From: an uncultured Eubacteriales bacterium
GTDB taxonomy: Bacteria > Bacillota > Clostridia > Oscillospirales > Oscillospiraceae
Length of the DNA: 12,439 bases
NCBI GenBank assembly: GCA_902477055.1
Contig: CABSFY010000070.1
Span: 1-12,439 of the forward strand
Direction of reading: 5' to 3'
Translations under genes and position numbers: made by a program
Notes under the pieces: model-generated
The model's input: only the letters and a program-made list of their open reading frames with translations
Database searches by the model: none
What the model was told of the DNA's origin: nothing
Part shown: piece after piece, positions 6,470 to 12,439 of the stretch
Layout of the letters: every line of letters starts with the position of its first letter
Position numbering within the stretch: the first letter of the stretch is position 1

Positions 6470-6979
6470 TTAGTTAGTTGGTGCAGCTTCGTTGGGCTGT
6501 TTTTTTGCTTCCGACCGCTCGATTTTATAATACCGAAAGGTTTCATCCTCGCGGATGAAGCGGAAGCCGACTTTTTCCAGGACGTGTTGGCTGCGCGTGT
6601 TTTTCCGAACGGCATCGGCGTATACGGTCGCCAGCCCAAGACGATCAAAGGCATATTCTATGGCAAGGGTTTCGGCGCACGTTCCGTAGCCCTTCCCTTT
6701 TACGGTATCATTTTGAAGATGAATGCCGAGAACGCAGGAGCGGTTTTCCTGATTGATCTGTTTGAGAAGCACCTCGCCGATGGGCTGTCCGTCAAGCATA
6801 ACGGCGAAGTAAATGCGCTGCTTTGCGGCTTGGCGGTCGAAATAGGCATTGACCCACGCTTCCTGATACGTAAAAGGTGCAAATTTTGCCATATCTTCGT
6901 AGATGCATGGGTCGTTTTGAAAATCCCGATACAGTTTATGGCACAACTCACGCGTCATTATTTCGATCGTTATCATCAC
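6470..6979 (-). CDS. GNAT-family N-acetyltransferase (RimJ/RimL-like)
   Basis: The 169-residue protein has the GNAT fold signature: beta-strand IYFAVMLDGQPIGEVLL (56-72), the acetyl-CoA pyrophosphate loop KGKGYGT (94-100), and the C-terminal NTRSQHVLEKVGFRF (127-141), where N and S typically contact the cofactor. The form is that of RimJ/RimL-type enzymes, which acetylate N-terminal amines or small molecules; the substrate here is unknown. The ATG at 6979 has AAGGAG about nine bases upstream. It follows a second, unlike GNAT gene on the same strand after a gap of 116 bases, so the two may share a transcript. Sequence identity with the other GNAT appears low, arguing against recent duplication. 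Confidence 0.88.
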   Translation of the reverse strand: MMITIEIMTRELCHKLYRDFQNDPCIYEDMAKFAPFTYQEAWVNAYFDRQAAKQRIYFAVMLDGQPIGEVLLKQINQENRSCVLGIHLQNDTVKGKGYGTCAETLAIEYAFDRLGLATVYADAVRKNTRSQHVLEKVGFRFIREDETFRYYKIERSEAKKQPNEAAPTN

Positions 6980-7070
6980 GCAGTTCTCCTTTGATATGAG
7001 GCAGCTTCGACGTTTCCCGCTGTCGTATGCGTGCGCGCATATGCCCGTCCGGAGCGGTATGCGTTTTCAT
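6948..7070 (-). CDS. Possible 40-residue basic peptide between the two GNAT genes
   Basis: An ATG at 7070 is preceded by AAGGGGAG with six bases of spacing, a good ribosome binding site, and opens a frame of 40 codons. It ends inside the next acetyltransferase gene (overlap of 32 bases). The product is strongly charged (MRARIRQRETSK, GELRDDNDRNND) with no hydrophobic segment. It might couple translation of the downstream gene, or be a chance frame. No homologue is recognised. Confidence 0.25.
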   Translation of the reverse strand: MKTHTAPDGHMRARIRQRETSKLPHIKGELRDDNDRNNDA

Positions 7071-7095
7071 CGTCTGCTCCCCTTCCGCAGTCTGC

Positions 7096-7614
7096 TCATG
7101 TTGCCGCACTCCCCTTCTGCTTGCGATACGGCAGCGTATAAACGTCTACATTTTCTTCGTAATTTTCCTGCGATAGAAAGAAATCCAGCTTTTTTAGCAG
7201 GGAAATGCTTGCAATATTTTCCGGATGTACGAGGGCAAAAATGTCGAGCTGATAGACCTCATGAAGCAGCGGCAGGAGTGCGGAAAGCAGCTCGTAGGCA
7301 TAGCCGTTCCGCTGGAACGGAGGAAAGACCGTATAGCCGACACTGACGCTACTGTTACGAATAAAAAATATTGTAACATCACCAATTAGCACTCCGCCGC
7401 GCAGGCAGACGGCGTAGTGCTGCTCCCGCTGTAAGGAAAACAGGCGGCTGCGGCGGTAGCGCAGGACGAAGCACCGCAGGGGCGGCAGACTTCGTTGCTT
7501 CCAACACTGATACCGGCGGCAGGCTGCGTCGTTGCGCCAGACGGTCAGCGACCGCGCATCCGTCCATTCCAGATGCCGCAGGAGGAGCCGCTCTGTCCGG
7601 AATTGCGGTGTCAC
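7096..7614 (-). CDS. GNAT-family N-acetyltransferase, second copy type
   Basis: This 172-residue protein begins with FRTERLLLRHLEWTDA (5-20), the usual opening of RimJ/RimL-like acetyltransferases. It carries VSVGYTVFPPFQRNGYAYE (90-108), in which QRNGYA is the acetyl-CoA loop, and PENIASISLLKKLDF (131-145) as the cofactor-contacting helix. The start is a GTG at 7614 whose GTGA overlaps the stop of the NAD synthetase gene, so translation is probably coupled; no strong ribosome binding site is seen. The region 35-65 is rich in Arg and Leu (RRYQCWKQRSLPPLRCFVLRYRRSR) and less typical of the family, so the substrate-binding part may be divergent. The substrate is unknown. Confidence 0.8.
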   Translation of the reverse strand: MTPQFRTERLLLRHLEWTDARSLTVWRNDAACRRYQCWKQRSLPPLRCFVLRYRRSRLFSLQREQHYAVCLRGGVLIGDVTIFFIRNSSVSVGYTVFPPFQRNGYAYELLSALLPLLHEVYQLDIFALVHPENIASISLLKKLDFFLSQENYEENVDVYTLPYRKQKGSAAT

Positions 7615-8348
7615 TCCGGCTGATACGGAAAAACGTCCATGAACCGCACCTTGAAGCGGTTCAGCTCATACAGCCGGTCGATGCGGGCCTTGGTGGCCGC
7701 GTCCGGCTCGACACCGTCGCGGATGTACGCGTCGAGCGTGGCGTAGGTAAAGCCGAGCTTTTCCTCGTCGGTTTGACCGCAGAGGCCGTCAATCGGGACC
7801 TTCTCGACCAGGCATTCCGGCAGCCCCAGTTCCCTACCGAGCGCCTTGACCTCGCGGACGCAGAGCATGGACAGCGGGCTGAAATCGCCGGCGCTGTCGC
7901 CGTAGCGCGTGGAATAGCCGACCCAGTCCTCGGACAAATTGCAGGTGTTGGCGACGCGGCCGTTGCGGCTCTGGGCGACGGCGTAGAGCGTGGACATTCT
8001 CAGACGCGGCGCGAGGTTGATCTCCGTATCGCGGCTGACTGTGCCGAGGGCCTGCCGCACCTCGCCGAGCAGACCCTGATAGCCGTCATGGATATTGACA
8101 ACGTAATGTTCAATGCCGAGGTGTGATACCAGCAGGCGGCTCATGGCGATGTCGCTTTGCTCGCCGTTCGGCATCAGAACGCCGATCACGCGGTCCTTCC
8201 CCAGCGCCTCGACGCACAGCGCGGCGGCGACGGAGCTGTCCTTGCCGCCGGAGATACCGACGATGGCCTTGCAGCCCTTTCCGTTCTTCTCAAACCAGCC
8301 GCGAATCCACGCGACCGCTTCACATTTCACTTTTGCAGCATCAAACAT
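7611..8348 (-). CDS. nadE: NAD synthetase, ammonia-dependent type
   Basis: NadE adenylates nicotinate adenine dinucleotide and amidates it to NAD, the last step of NAD synthesis. The ATP-pyrophosphatase loop ISGGKDSS is at 32-39, and the downstream TCNLSEDWVGYSTRYGDSAGDFSP and DEEKLGFTYATLDAYI segments are diagnostic. The start at 8348 (245 residues) is chosen over an upstream in-frame ATG at 8384, because AGGAGG lies ten bases before it and the upstream ATG falls within the predicted -10. At 245 residues it lacks the nitrilase-type glutaminase domain, so it should use ammonia. It heads a minus-strand operon with the GNAT gene at 7614 and is divergent from the phosphofructokinase gene. Confidence 0.92.
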   Translation of the reverse strand: MFDAAKVKCEAVAWIRGWFEKNGKGCKAIVGISGGKDSSVAAALCVEALGKDRVIGVLMPNGEQSDIAMSRLLVSHLGIEHYVVNIHDGYQGLLGEVRQALGTVSRDTEINLAPRLRMSTLYAVAQSRNGRVANTCNLSEDWVGYSTRYGDSAGDFSPLSMLCVREVKALGRELGLPECLVEKVPIDGLCGQTDEEKLGFTYATLDAYIRDGVEPDAATKARIDRLYELNRFKVRFMDVFPYQPE

Positions 8349-8379
8349 GGCGCAAAAACCTCCTGAAAAAGATAGCTCA

Positions 8380-8408
8380 AACATACCACATCTTTGGCAA
8401 ATTGTCTA
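8380..8408 (-). promoter_or_regulatory. nadE promoter
   Basis: On the minus strand TAGACA (8408-8403) and TATGTT (8385-8380) are separated by 17 bases, with TG one base before the -10. Transcription would start near 8373, about 25 bases before the nadE ATG at 8348. Its -35 is one base from the -35 of the opposing pfkA promoter. Confidence 0.6.
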
Positions 8409-8409
8409 C

Positions 8410-8438
8410 TTTACAAACGGAGAAAAATAGAATAAAAT
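8410..8438 (+). promoter_or_regulatory. pfkA promoter
   Basis: TTTACA (8410-8415) and TAAAAT (8433-8438) are separated by 17 A-rich bases. The start site would lie near 8445, about 40 bases before the ATG at 8484. It is back-to-back with the nadE promoter, so the two polymerases would contest adjoining DNA. Confidence 0.6.
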
Positions 8439-8483
8439 AAAGAAAAAATTCGTCGGGATACCGGCGGGAGCAGGTGATAAATT

Positions 8484-9464
8484 ATGACAGAAAGCAAAGT
8501 GAAACGAATCGGCGTTCTGACCAGCGGCGGCGACGCGCCCGGCATGAATGCGGCAGTCCGTGCGGTCGTCCGCACGGCGATCTTCCGTGGTATCGAGGTC
8601 GTGGGCATCCGGCGCGGCTGGAACGGCCTGATTAACGGCGATTTCGTCCGCATGGACGAAAAAAGTGTCGCGCACATCATCAATCGGGGCGGCACGGTCC
8701 TCTACACCGCCCGCAGCACGGAATTCATGACTGAGGAAGGCCGCCAGAAGGCACTGTGTACCTGCAAGCTCCTCGGCCTGGACGGTATCGTCGCCATCGG
8801 CGGCGACGGCACGTTCCGCGGCGCACTGGCGCTCTCCAAGCTGGGGATTCCGATGATCGGCATTCCGGGAACGATCGATAATGACATCGCGTGTACCGAT
8901 TACTGCATCGGCTTCGACACTGCCGCTAACACGGCCATCGAGTGCATCGATAAGCTGCGCGATACCATGCAGTCGCATGAGCGCTGCTCCGTCGTTGAGG
9001 TCATGGGCCGCAACGCCGGTCATCTGGCGCTGTACGTCGGCCTGGCCATCGGTGCGACGGCGGTGCTGGTGCCGGAGAACAAGGATGAATTCGAGGCGGA
9101 GATCATCGATAAGATCCGCAATGCCCGCCTCAATGGCTTTACACATTACATGGTCGTTGTCGCTGAGGGTGCCGGCAGTGCCTTTGACGTTGCGGCGCGC
9201 ATCAAGGACGAGATCTGCATCGACCCGCGCGTGACCGTCCTCGGCCACATCCAGCGCGGTGGTACACCGTCCGGCCGCGATCGCGTTACGGCGACTCGAA
9301 TGGGCTACCACGCCGTCGATTCGCTTGCCAACGGTGAGGAGAATCGCCTCATCTGCATCCGCTCCGGCAAAACGTGCTCCGTTGATATCGAGGAAGGCCT
9401 CGCCATGCACAAGGGCATCAATCCGGAGGAAATGACGGTGCTCGAATCCATGACTGGCGTATAA
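8484..9464 (+). CDS. pfkA: ATP-dependent 6-phosphofructokinase
   Basis: This enzyme phosphorylates fructose 6-phosphate to fructose 1,6-bisphosphate in glycolysis. The 326-residue length is typical of short bacterial PfkA. Motifs in order: ATP-binding GVLTSGGDAPGMNAAVR (10-26), GGDGTFRGA (106-114), PGTIDNDI (128-135) with catalytic D132, MGRNAGHLAL (174-183) and GHIQRGGTPSGRDR (254-267). Glycine in GGDG and in PGTIDND, rather than Asp and Lys, marks ATP over pyrophosphate as donor. The ATG has GCAGGTGA upstream. It stands alone between its own promoter and a strong terminator. Confidence 0.97.
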   Translation: MTESKVKRIGVLTSGGDAPGMNAAVRAVVRTAIFRGIEVVGIRRGWNGLINGDFVRMDEKSVAHIINRGGTVLYTARSTEFMTEEGRQKALCTCKLLGLDGIVAIGGDGTFRGALALSKLGIPMIGIPGTIDNDIACTDYCIGFDTAANTAIECIDKLRDTMQSHERCSVVEVMGRNAGHLALYVGLAIGATAVLVPENKDEFEAEIIDKIRNARLNGFTHYMVVVAEGAGSAFDVAARIKDEICIDPRVTVLGHIQRGGTPSGRDRVTATRMGYHAVDSLANGEENRLICIRSGKTCSVDIEEGLAMHKGINPEEMTVLESMTGV

Positions 9465-9477
9465 CAGCGCTGCTTAC

Positions 9478-9520
9478 CCCGTCCGGAAACGCGACAAGCG
9501 CGTTTACGGACGGGATTTTT
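9478..9520 (+). terminator. Intrinsic terminator after pfkA
   Basis: CCCGTCCG (9478-9485) pairs with CGGACGGG (9507-9514). After one mismatch, AAACGCG pairs with CGCGTTT, giving a 16-position stem with a five-base loop, followed by ATTTTT. It begins 14 bases after the pfkA stop. Confidence 0.9.
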
Positions 9521-9592
9521 GTCGAATTCCGCCGGGAAATTGAATGATAGATATAAGATTGAAAATTCTTGTCGTTTTTCTATGAAACGGGC

Positions 9593-9621
9593 TTGCGTAA
9601 TGCGGCAGGTAGTGCTATAAT
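9593..9621 (+). promoter_or_regulatory. Promoter of the fibre/signal-peptidase locus
   Basis: TTGCGT (9593-9598) and a perfect TATAAT (9616-9621) lie 17 bases apart, with TG one base before the -10. The AT-rich stretch at 9540-9585 could act as an UP element. Start near 9628, about 50 bases before the ATG at 9679. Confidence 0.75.
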
Positions 9622-9678
9622 CTATCCGTATGATTCTGCACGAAGGTGCAATGTATTGGACGGAGAGTGAGAACTGTT

Positions 9679-10548
9679 ATGGAGCAAAAAAAGAAGAAGC
9701 TGCGTCTTGTTGCGATCATTCTTGGCGTTGTGCTTGCTTTGAGCCTCGGCGGACTGGTCGGAACGCTCATCAGCAACGGCTTTTTCGGCGGGTCCGAGGC
9801 AACGGTTTCCGTGCCGGATAACCTGATTTCTCTGGATACGTCAACGGCCCCGACGCTGCCGGAAACGCAGCCGACAGAGGCCGCAACGGACGAACCCACG
9901 GGTGCGGCGACGGCCGCTACGGAGGATGCGACCGTAGTCCCAACGGAGCGCTCGACGACCGCCACTGCCCCAGCGACGACTAAGCCGTCGAATAACAACG
10001 GTACCTCCAAGCGCAAGGCTGCAACGATCGACCTTTATAAAGGAAAGGCAGACGATAACACGCCGTTCAAGGCTGAGAATCTGTTCCCCGGCGATGTGGT
10101 AACGAAATACTTCCGCATCAAGGTTTCCTATGAGGATAAGGTCACCGTGCATTATCATGCCGACATTCGCCCCGGCTATGAAAAGCTCGCCGAGGTCCTG
10201 AAGGTCCGCGTCGTCCTGCTTTCCGATAACGGCAGGGTGCTGTACGACGGTCTGATGCGCGATATGCCCAAGAGCCTGACGCACAAGCTCTCGTCGGCCA
10301 AGCGCACGTCCGACGAGCTGTATTACGAGATTACGGCCTACCTTGACACCTCGGTCGGCAACGAATATCAGCAAAAGAGCCTGATCGCCGATTTCCGCTG
10401 GTGGATCGAGGAAACAGGCAATCTGACCCCGCCGACCGGCACGGATTCTCATTTCACGCTGTGGCTGACGCTTGCGGTTGCTTCCGGCGCAGCCTGCCTG
10501 ATCGTGCTGATCATATACCGCCGCAGAAAGGGTGAGGAGCATGGATAA
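9679..10548 (+). CDS. Surface protein with TasA-like domain and a PPTG sorting-type tail
   Basis: I place the start at 9679 (289 residues), where MEQKKKKLRLVAIILG begins a standard signal/anchor segment; an in-frame ATG at 9646 would add eleven unlikely residues. Order: hydrophobic segment about 9-31; a Thr/Pro/Ala-rich linker about 52-110 suited to crossing the wall; a folded domain about 115-243; then PPTG (251-254), a hydrophobic helix (about 260-280) and a basic RRRKGEEHG end. The tail has the layout of a sortase signal with PPTG in place of LPxTG, close to the (S/N/P)PxTG type used by some clostridial sortases; it could also be a plain C-terminal anchor. The domain segment ENLFPGDVVTKYFRIKV parallels FLFEPGMTVNKEFFIEN of the next protein. 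First in operon; the probable anchor or TapA counterpart, by inference. Confidence 0.7.
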   Translation: MEQKKKKLRLVAIILGVVLALSLGGLVGTLISNGFFGGSEATVSVPDNLISLDTSTAPTLPETQPTEAATDEPTGAATAATEDATVVPTERSTTATAPATTKPSNNNGTSKRKAATIDLYKGKADDNTPFKAENLFPGDVVTKYFRIKVSYEDKVTVHYHADIRPGYEKLAEVLKVRVVLLSDNGRVLYDGLMRDMPKSLTHKLSSAKRTSDELYYEITAYLDTSVGNEYQQKSLIADFRWWIEETGNLTPPTGTDSHFTLWLTLAVASGAACLIVLIIYRRRKGEEHG

Positions 10549-11086
10549 GAAAAAGACAGCTACCCGGCTGACCGGGGCGATCGCGCTGGTCGTGGTCCTT
10601 GCAGTTTGCCTTGCCATTACGACGTTCGCACTGGTCTACGCCTCGGTTTCGGTCGAGAATAACCTCTTCCGGACCGGCGCGGTGAAAATCAACCTGAACG
10701 ACGGCAAGCCCATTATCCGCGAGGAGGAGTTCCTGTTCGAGCCGGGCATGACGGTGAATAAGGAGTTTTTCATTGAAAACGAGAGCACGTGGGATGTGTA
10801 TTACCGTCTTTACTTCGATCAGGTGTCCGGCGGCCTTGCCGACGTGCTGGAGGTCACCATTCTCGACGGCGATAAGACGCTCTATTCCGGTAAGGCCGCG
10901 GAGCTGACAAAGCAAAACATAGCGGCGGCGGATGATCTGCTCCGTGTGGGCGAGCGTCGGGCGCTGACGGCACGCTTCCACTTCCCGGAGGACAGCGGCA
11001 ACGCGGCGCAGAACCTTTCGCTGTCCTTTACCCTGTGCGCCGACGCAACGCAGACCAAGAACAATCCCAATCGCCTGTTCGATTGA
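10541..11086 (+). CDS. TasA/camelysin-like exported protein
   Basis: Start at 10541 (181 residues): GGTGAGG lies just upstream, and the frame overlaps the end of the previous gene by eight bases. The N-terminus (MDKKKTATRLTGAIALVVVLAVCLAITTFALVYAS, broken here by function: basic, helix, cleavage region) is followed by VENNLFRTG and AVKINL, the layout of SipW-processed TasA/camelysin precursors, in which a short segment after the signal leads into F..G.(L/V)xI. The mature part is a probable beta-sandwich with EPGMTVNKEFFIENES (about 68-83), the strand where TasA-like proteins carry 'PG' and 'F.I.N'. It probably forms a minor fibre subunit or assembly factor. The co-transcribed signal peptidase gene 34 bases downstream is the likely processing enzyme. 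Homology is judged by eye. Confidence 0.65.
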   Translation: MDKKKTATRLTGAIALVVVLAVCLAITTFALVYASVSVENNLFRTGAVKINLNDGKPIIREEEFLFEPGMTVNKEFFIENESTWDVYYRLYFDQVSGGLADVLEVTILDGDKTLYSGKAAELTKQNIAAADDLLRVGERRALTARFHFPEDSGNAAQNLSLSFTLCADATQTKNNPNRLFD

Positions 11087-11120
11087 GATACGGCAAGATT
11101 GATTACGGAGGATTTGATCT

Positions 11121-11957
11121 ATGAAGGCTTTGAGGGTGATTCGCAATATCTTCGTCTGGCTGATCGTTGCGGTCGCCGTTTGCATGATGATCTTCACAAT
11201 TGTGTCGGTCCGGACCTTTGACCGCGCCGACCGCAACCTGTTCGGCTATAAGGCGTTCATCGTCCTGTCCGACTCCATGTCGGCGACGGATTTCGATGCG
11301 GGCGATCTCGTTCTTGTCAAGGAAACGGACCCCGCGACACTGAAAGAGGGCGACATCGTCGCCTATACCTCGCAGAATACTGAGAATTACGGCGAGATCG
11401 TGACCCATAAGATCCGAGCGCTCACGACCGATGAAAACGGCGAACCGGGCTTTATCACCTATGGCACCACCACCGGCATTGATGACTCCACCGTCGTCAC
11501 CTACCCCTATGTGGTCGGTAAGTACGAGGGCAGCATCCCGAAGGTCGGCCGCCTGTTCCAGTTTCTGAAAACCACTACCGGCTATATCATCTGCATCCTC
11601 CTTCCCTTCCTGCTGCTGATCCTGATGGAGGGCCTGCGCTGTGTCCGCCTGTTCCGGCAGTATAAGAAGGAGCAGCAAACCGAGCTGCAAAAGGAACGCG
11701 ATCAGCTCCGCGAGGAACGCGAGGAAACGCAGCGCATGATGCAGGAGCTGATGGAGATGAAGCAGAAGCTCAACAATGGCGCAGCCGTCGAGCCTACGGC
11801 TCCCGTGCAGCCGGCCTCGCAGCCCGTCGCAAAGCCTGCTGTCCAATCCGCTGTTAAGCCCGCCGTACCGGCTGACGATGACGACGTTGACGACTTCCTG
11901 GACGACGATCTTCGCGCTCTGCTCAAGCCCTACGACAACAACGACCCAAAGATGTGA
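11121..11957 (+). CDS. sipW: SipW/ER-type signal peptidase I with coiled-coil acidic tail
   Basis: Signal peptidase removing the N-termini of exported TasA-type proteins. A GGAGG at 11107-11111 is nine bases before the ATG. Membrane helix one is at about 9-30; the outer catalytic domain carries nucleophile S52 in VLSDSM and, in place of the usual bacterial lysine, H96 in EIVTHKI, the Ser-His pair of ER-type/SipW enzymes; GDLVLV and KEGDIVAY follow the family. Helix two is at about 152-172, placing the C-terminus in the cytoplasm. The odd part is the remaining 105 residues: a charged coiled coil (about 178-218, heavy in E, Q, K, R), a Pro/Ala linker (221-251) and an acidic end with seven Asp in DDDDVDDFLDDD. 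B. subtilis SipW has no such tail, as far as I recall. The reading frame stays open past the TGA for 44 codons. Confidence 0.85.
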   Translation: MKALRVIRNIFVWLIVAVAVCMMIFTIVSVRTFDRADRNLFGYKAFIVLSDSMSATDFDAGDLVLVKETDPATLKEGDIVAYTSQNTENYGEIVTHKIRALTTDENGEPGFITYGTTTGIDDSTVVTYPYVVGKYEGSIPKVGRLFQFLKTTTGYIICILLPFLLLILMEGLRCVRLFRQYKKEQQTELQKERDQLREEREETQRMMQELMEMKQKLNNGAAVEPTAPVQPASQPVAKPAVQSAVKPAVPADDDDVDDFLDDDLRALLKPYDNNDPKM

Positions 11958-12092
11958 TCCGACGTTCAGGGCATCAAGTTTGAATCGTGCGGCGTAGCTA
12001 CAACCTTCGTGGACAATACCGCACACTTCTTCCTGCCGGAGGATCCGCAAATGGTCGAATCCGGTGGCACGTGGACAGTGCAGGCAAAATAA
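11958..12092 (+). pseudogene. 3' remnant of an exported-protein gene, in frame with the sipW stop
   Basis: Directly after the sipW TGA (11955-11957) the same frame runs on for 44 sense codons to a TAA at 12090-12092. The encoded peptide (SDVQGIKFESCGVATTF, then VDNTAHFFLPEDP and ESGGTWTVQAK) looks like the C-terminal beta-strands of an extracytoplasmic protein. It has no start codon or ribosome binding site of its own, and a hairpin follows nine bases after the TAA, as at a normal gene end. The likely explanation is the surviving 3' end of a deleted fibre-type gene. Less likely are an extended signal peptidase with a recent nonsense mutation, or TGA read-through. Confidence 0.5.
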
Positions 12093-12100
12093 TTAAAGCA

Positions 12101-12121
12101 GCGGGGTGGCCTCCACCCCGC
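12101..12121. terminator. GC-rich hairpin after the remnant
   Basis: GCGGGGTGG (12101-12109) and CCACCCCGC (12113-12121) form a perfect 9-bp stem with loop CCT. There is no T-run on the plus side (CTCCTACAG follows), while the minus strand runs into TGCTTTAATTATTTT. It may act as a partial stop or processing point between the signal peptidase and the following fibre gene. Confidence 0.45.
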
Positions 12122-12303
12122 CTCCTACAGAATCCCCGGCGTTATGAAAGCAATGAATCCACCGCCTATGCAAACGGCAGCCTCGCCGCCTCGCGACGGT
12201 GCTTTCATATTCCGCACTACCCCTTGATGCCTCTGTTTCGGTCGGCAAAACGGAGCGCATCCACTGCCCTGCCGACGGGATGATTAAAGGAGGTTAAACT
12301 TAA
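12122..12303. other. Intergenic region before the fibre-protein gene
   Basis: These 182 bases hold no supported gene. TATGAAAGCA (12143-12152) and TGCTTTCATA (12200-12209) are exact 10-base inverted repeats about 47 bases apart. A short frame (12144-12227, MKAMNPPPMQTAASPPRDGA onwards) lacks a ribosome binding site. No convincing -35/-10 pair is seen, so the next gene may depend on read-through. Confidence 0.35.
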
Positions 12304-12439
12304 ATGAAAACCAACATGTCCAGCAAACGGGCGTTGCTGCTCAGCATCTGTGCAATCACGATCTGTGCCGTAATGCTCATCGGAACCACCTTCGCGTGGT
12401 TCACCGACACCGCATCCACCGCGGTCAACACCATCCAGT
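12304..12439 (+). CDS. SipW-dependent exported fibre-type protein (partial, runs off the end)
   Basis: The ATG at 12304 follows AAAGGAGGT with about ten bases of spacing, among the best ribosome binding sites here, suggesting high expression. The 45 visible residues are an N-terminal SipW-type signal: positively charged start (SSKR), a long hydrophobic core (ALLLSICAITICAVMLIGTT), then TFAWFTDTASTAVNTI, the classic motif of TasA/camelysin precursors just after the cleavage region. In Bacillus the matching tasA gene lies directly after sipW and encodes the major amyloid-like biofilm fibre. The gene order here (anchor, TasA-like, SipW, this gene) suggests the major subunit, though the body of the protein is not in the window. 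Confidence 0.8.
   Translation, partial: MKTNMSSKRALLLSICAITICAVMLIGTTFAWFTDTASTAVNTIQ

Noticed and set aside
6386..6994. 202-codon plus-strand frame over the acetyltransferase gene
   Set aside because: The minus strand encodes a full GNAT domain with the KGKGYGT loop; the plus frame is its reflection.
8349..8384. Upstream ATG (8384) for nadE
   Set aside because: It falls within the predicted -10 hexamer and has no AGGAGG; the ATG at 8348 does.
8406..9410. 334-codon open frame on the minus strand across pfkA
   Set aside because: It is antisense to a certain phosphofructokinase gene with all motifs; high GC at third positions keeps the opposite frame open. The product is low-complexity in Asp, Ala and Arg and matches no family.
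11103..12050. 315-codon minus-strand frame over the signal peptidase
   Set aside because: It is a shadow of the sipW gene, whose catalytic S52/H96 and membrane helices are clear, and it has no ribosome site.
11987..12283. 98-codon plus-strand frame before the fibre gene
   Set aside because: It crosses the hairpin at 12101-12121, has no ribosome site, and overlaps the better coding-like remnant frame; product looks random.

Overview
The window looks like chromosomal DNA from a Gram-positive anaerobe of the class Clostridia, most plausibly the Oscillospirales/Ruminococcaceae group. This is inferred from moderately high GC, strong AGGAGG-type ribosome binding sites, extended -10 promoters (TGnTATAAT-like), and Firmicutes-type gene families (OmpR/HAMP two-component pair, FemAB transferase, ER-type signal peptidase with TasA/camelysin-like proteins). 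No rRNA, tRNA, CRISPR array or insertion sequence was found.

Layout. 1-290: terminator-like hairpins of an unseen upstream gene and a 57-residue membrane protein. 329-4415: an envelope-related block with a response regulator, a sensor kinase and an unknown membrane-anchored protein in a tightly overlapping operon, then a FemAB-type peptidoglycan-bridge transferase. Arrays of 11-bp direct repeats (TGATRCAA-like) sit before the regulator gene (three units) and before the femAB-like gene (four units). They suggest that the two-component system controls itself and the cell-wall gene. 4363-6013 (minus): a tyrosine recombinase followed by an overlapping HAD phosphatase, behind a promoter with a G-rich leader of about 277 nt and a perfect 15-bp inverted repeat. 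6470-8348 (minus): NAD synthetase and two GNAT acetyltransferases. 8484-9464 (plus): 6-phosphofructokinase, divergent from nadE with back-to-back promoters, closed by a strong terminator. 9593-12439 (plus): a locus resembling tapA-sipW-tasA of Bacillus. It has a membrane- or sortase-anchored protein with a TasA-like domain, a second TasA/camelysin-like protein, a SipW/ER-type signal peptidase with an unusual coiled-coil and acidic cytoplasmic tail, a 3' gene remnant in frame with the peptidase stop, and the start of another SipW-dependent exported protein cut by the window edge.

How the parts fit. The first block reads as an envelope-stress sensing and peptidoglycan-modification module. The last block reads as an export and assembly module for surface fibres, with its own dedicated signal peptidase and a probable wall anchor. 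The middle is housekeeping metabolism (NAD, glycolysis) plus a Xer-like recombinase whose upstream region holds the least explained DNA in the window.
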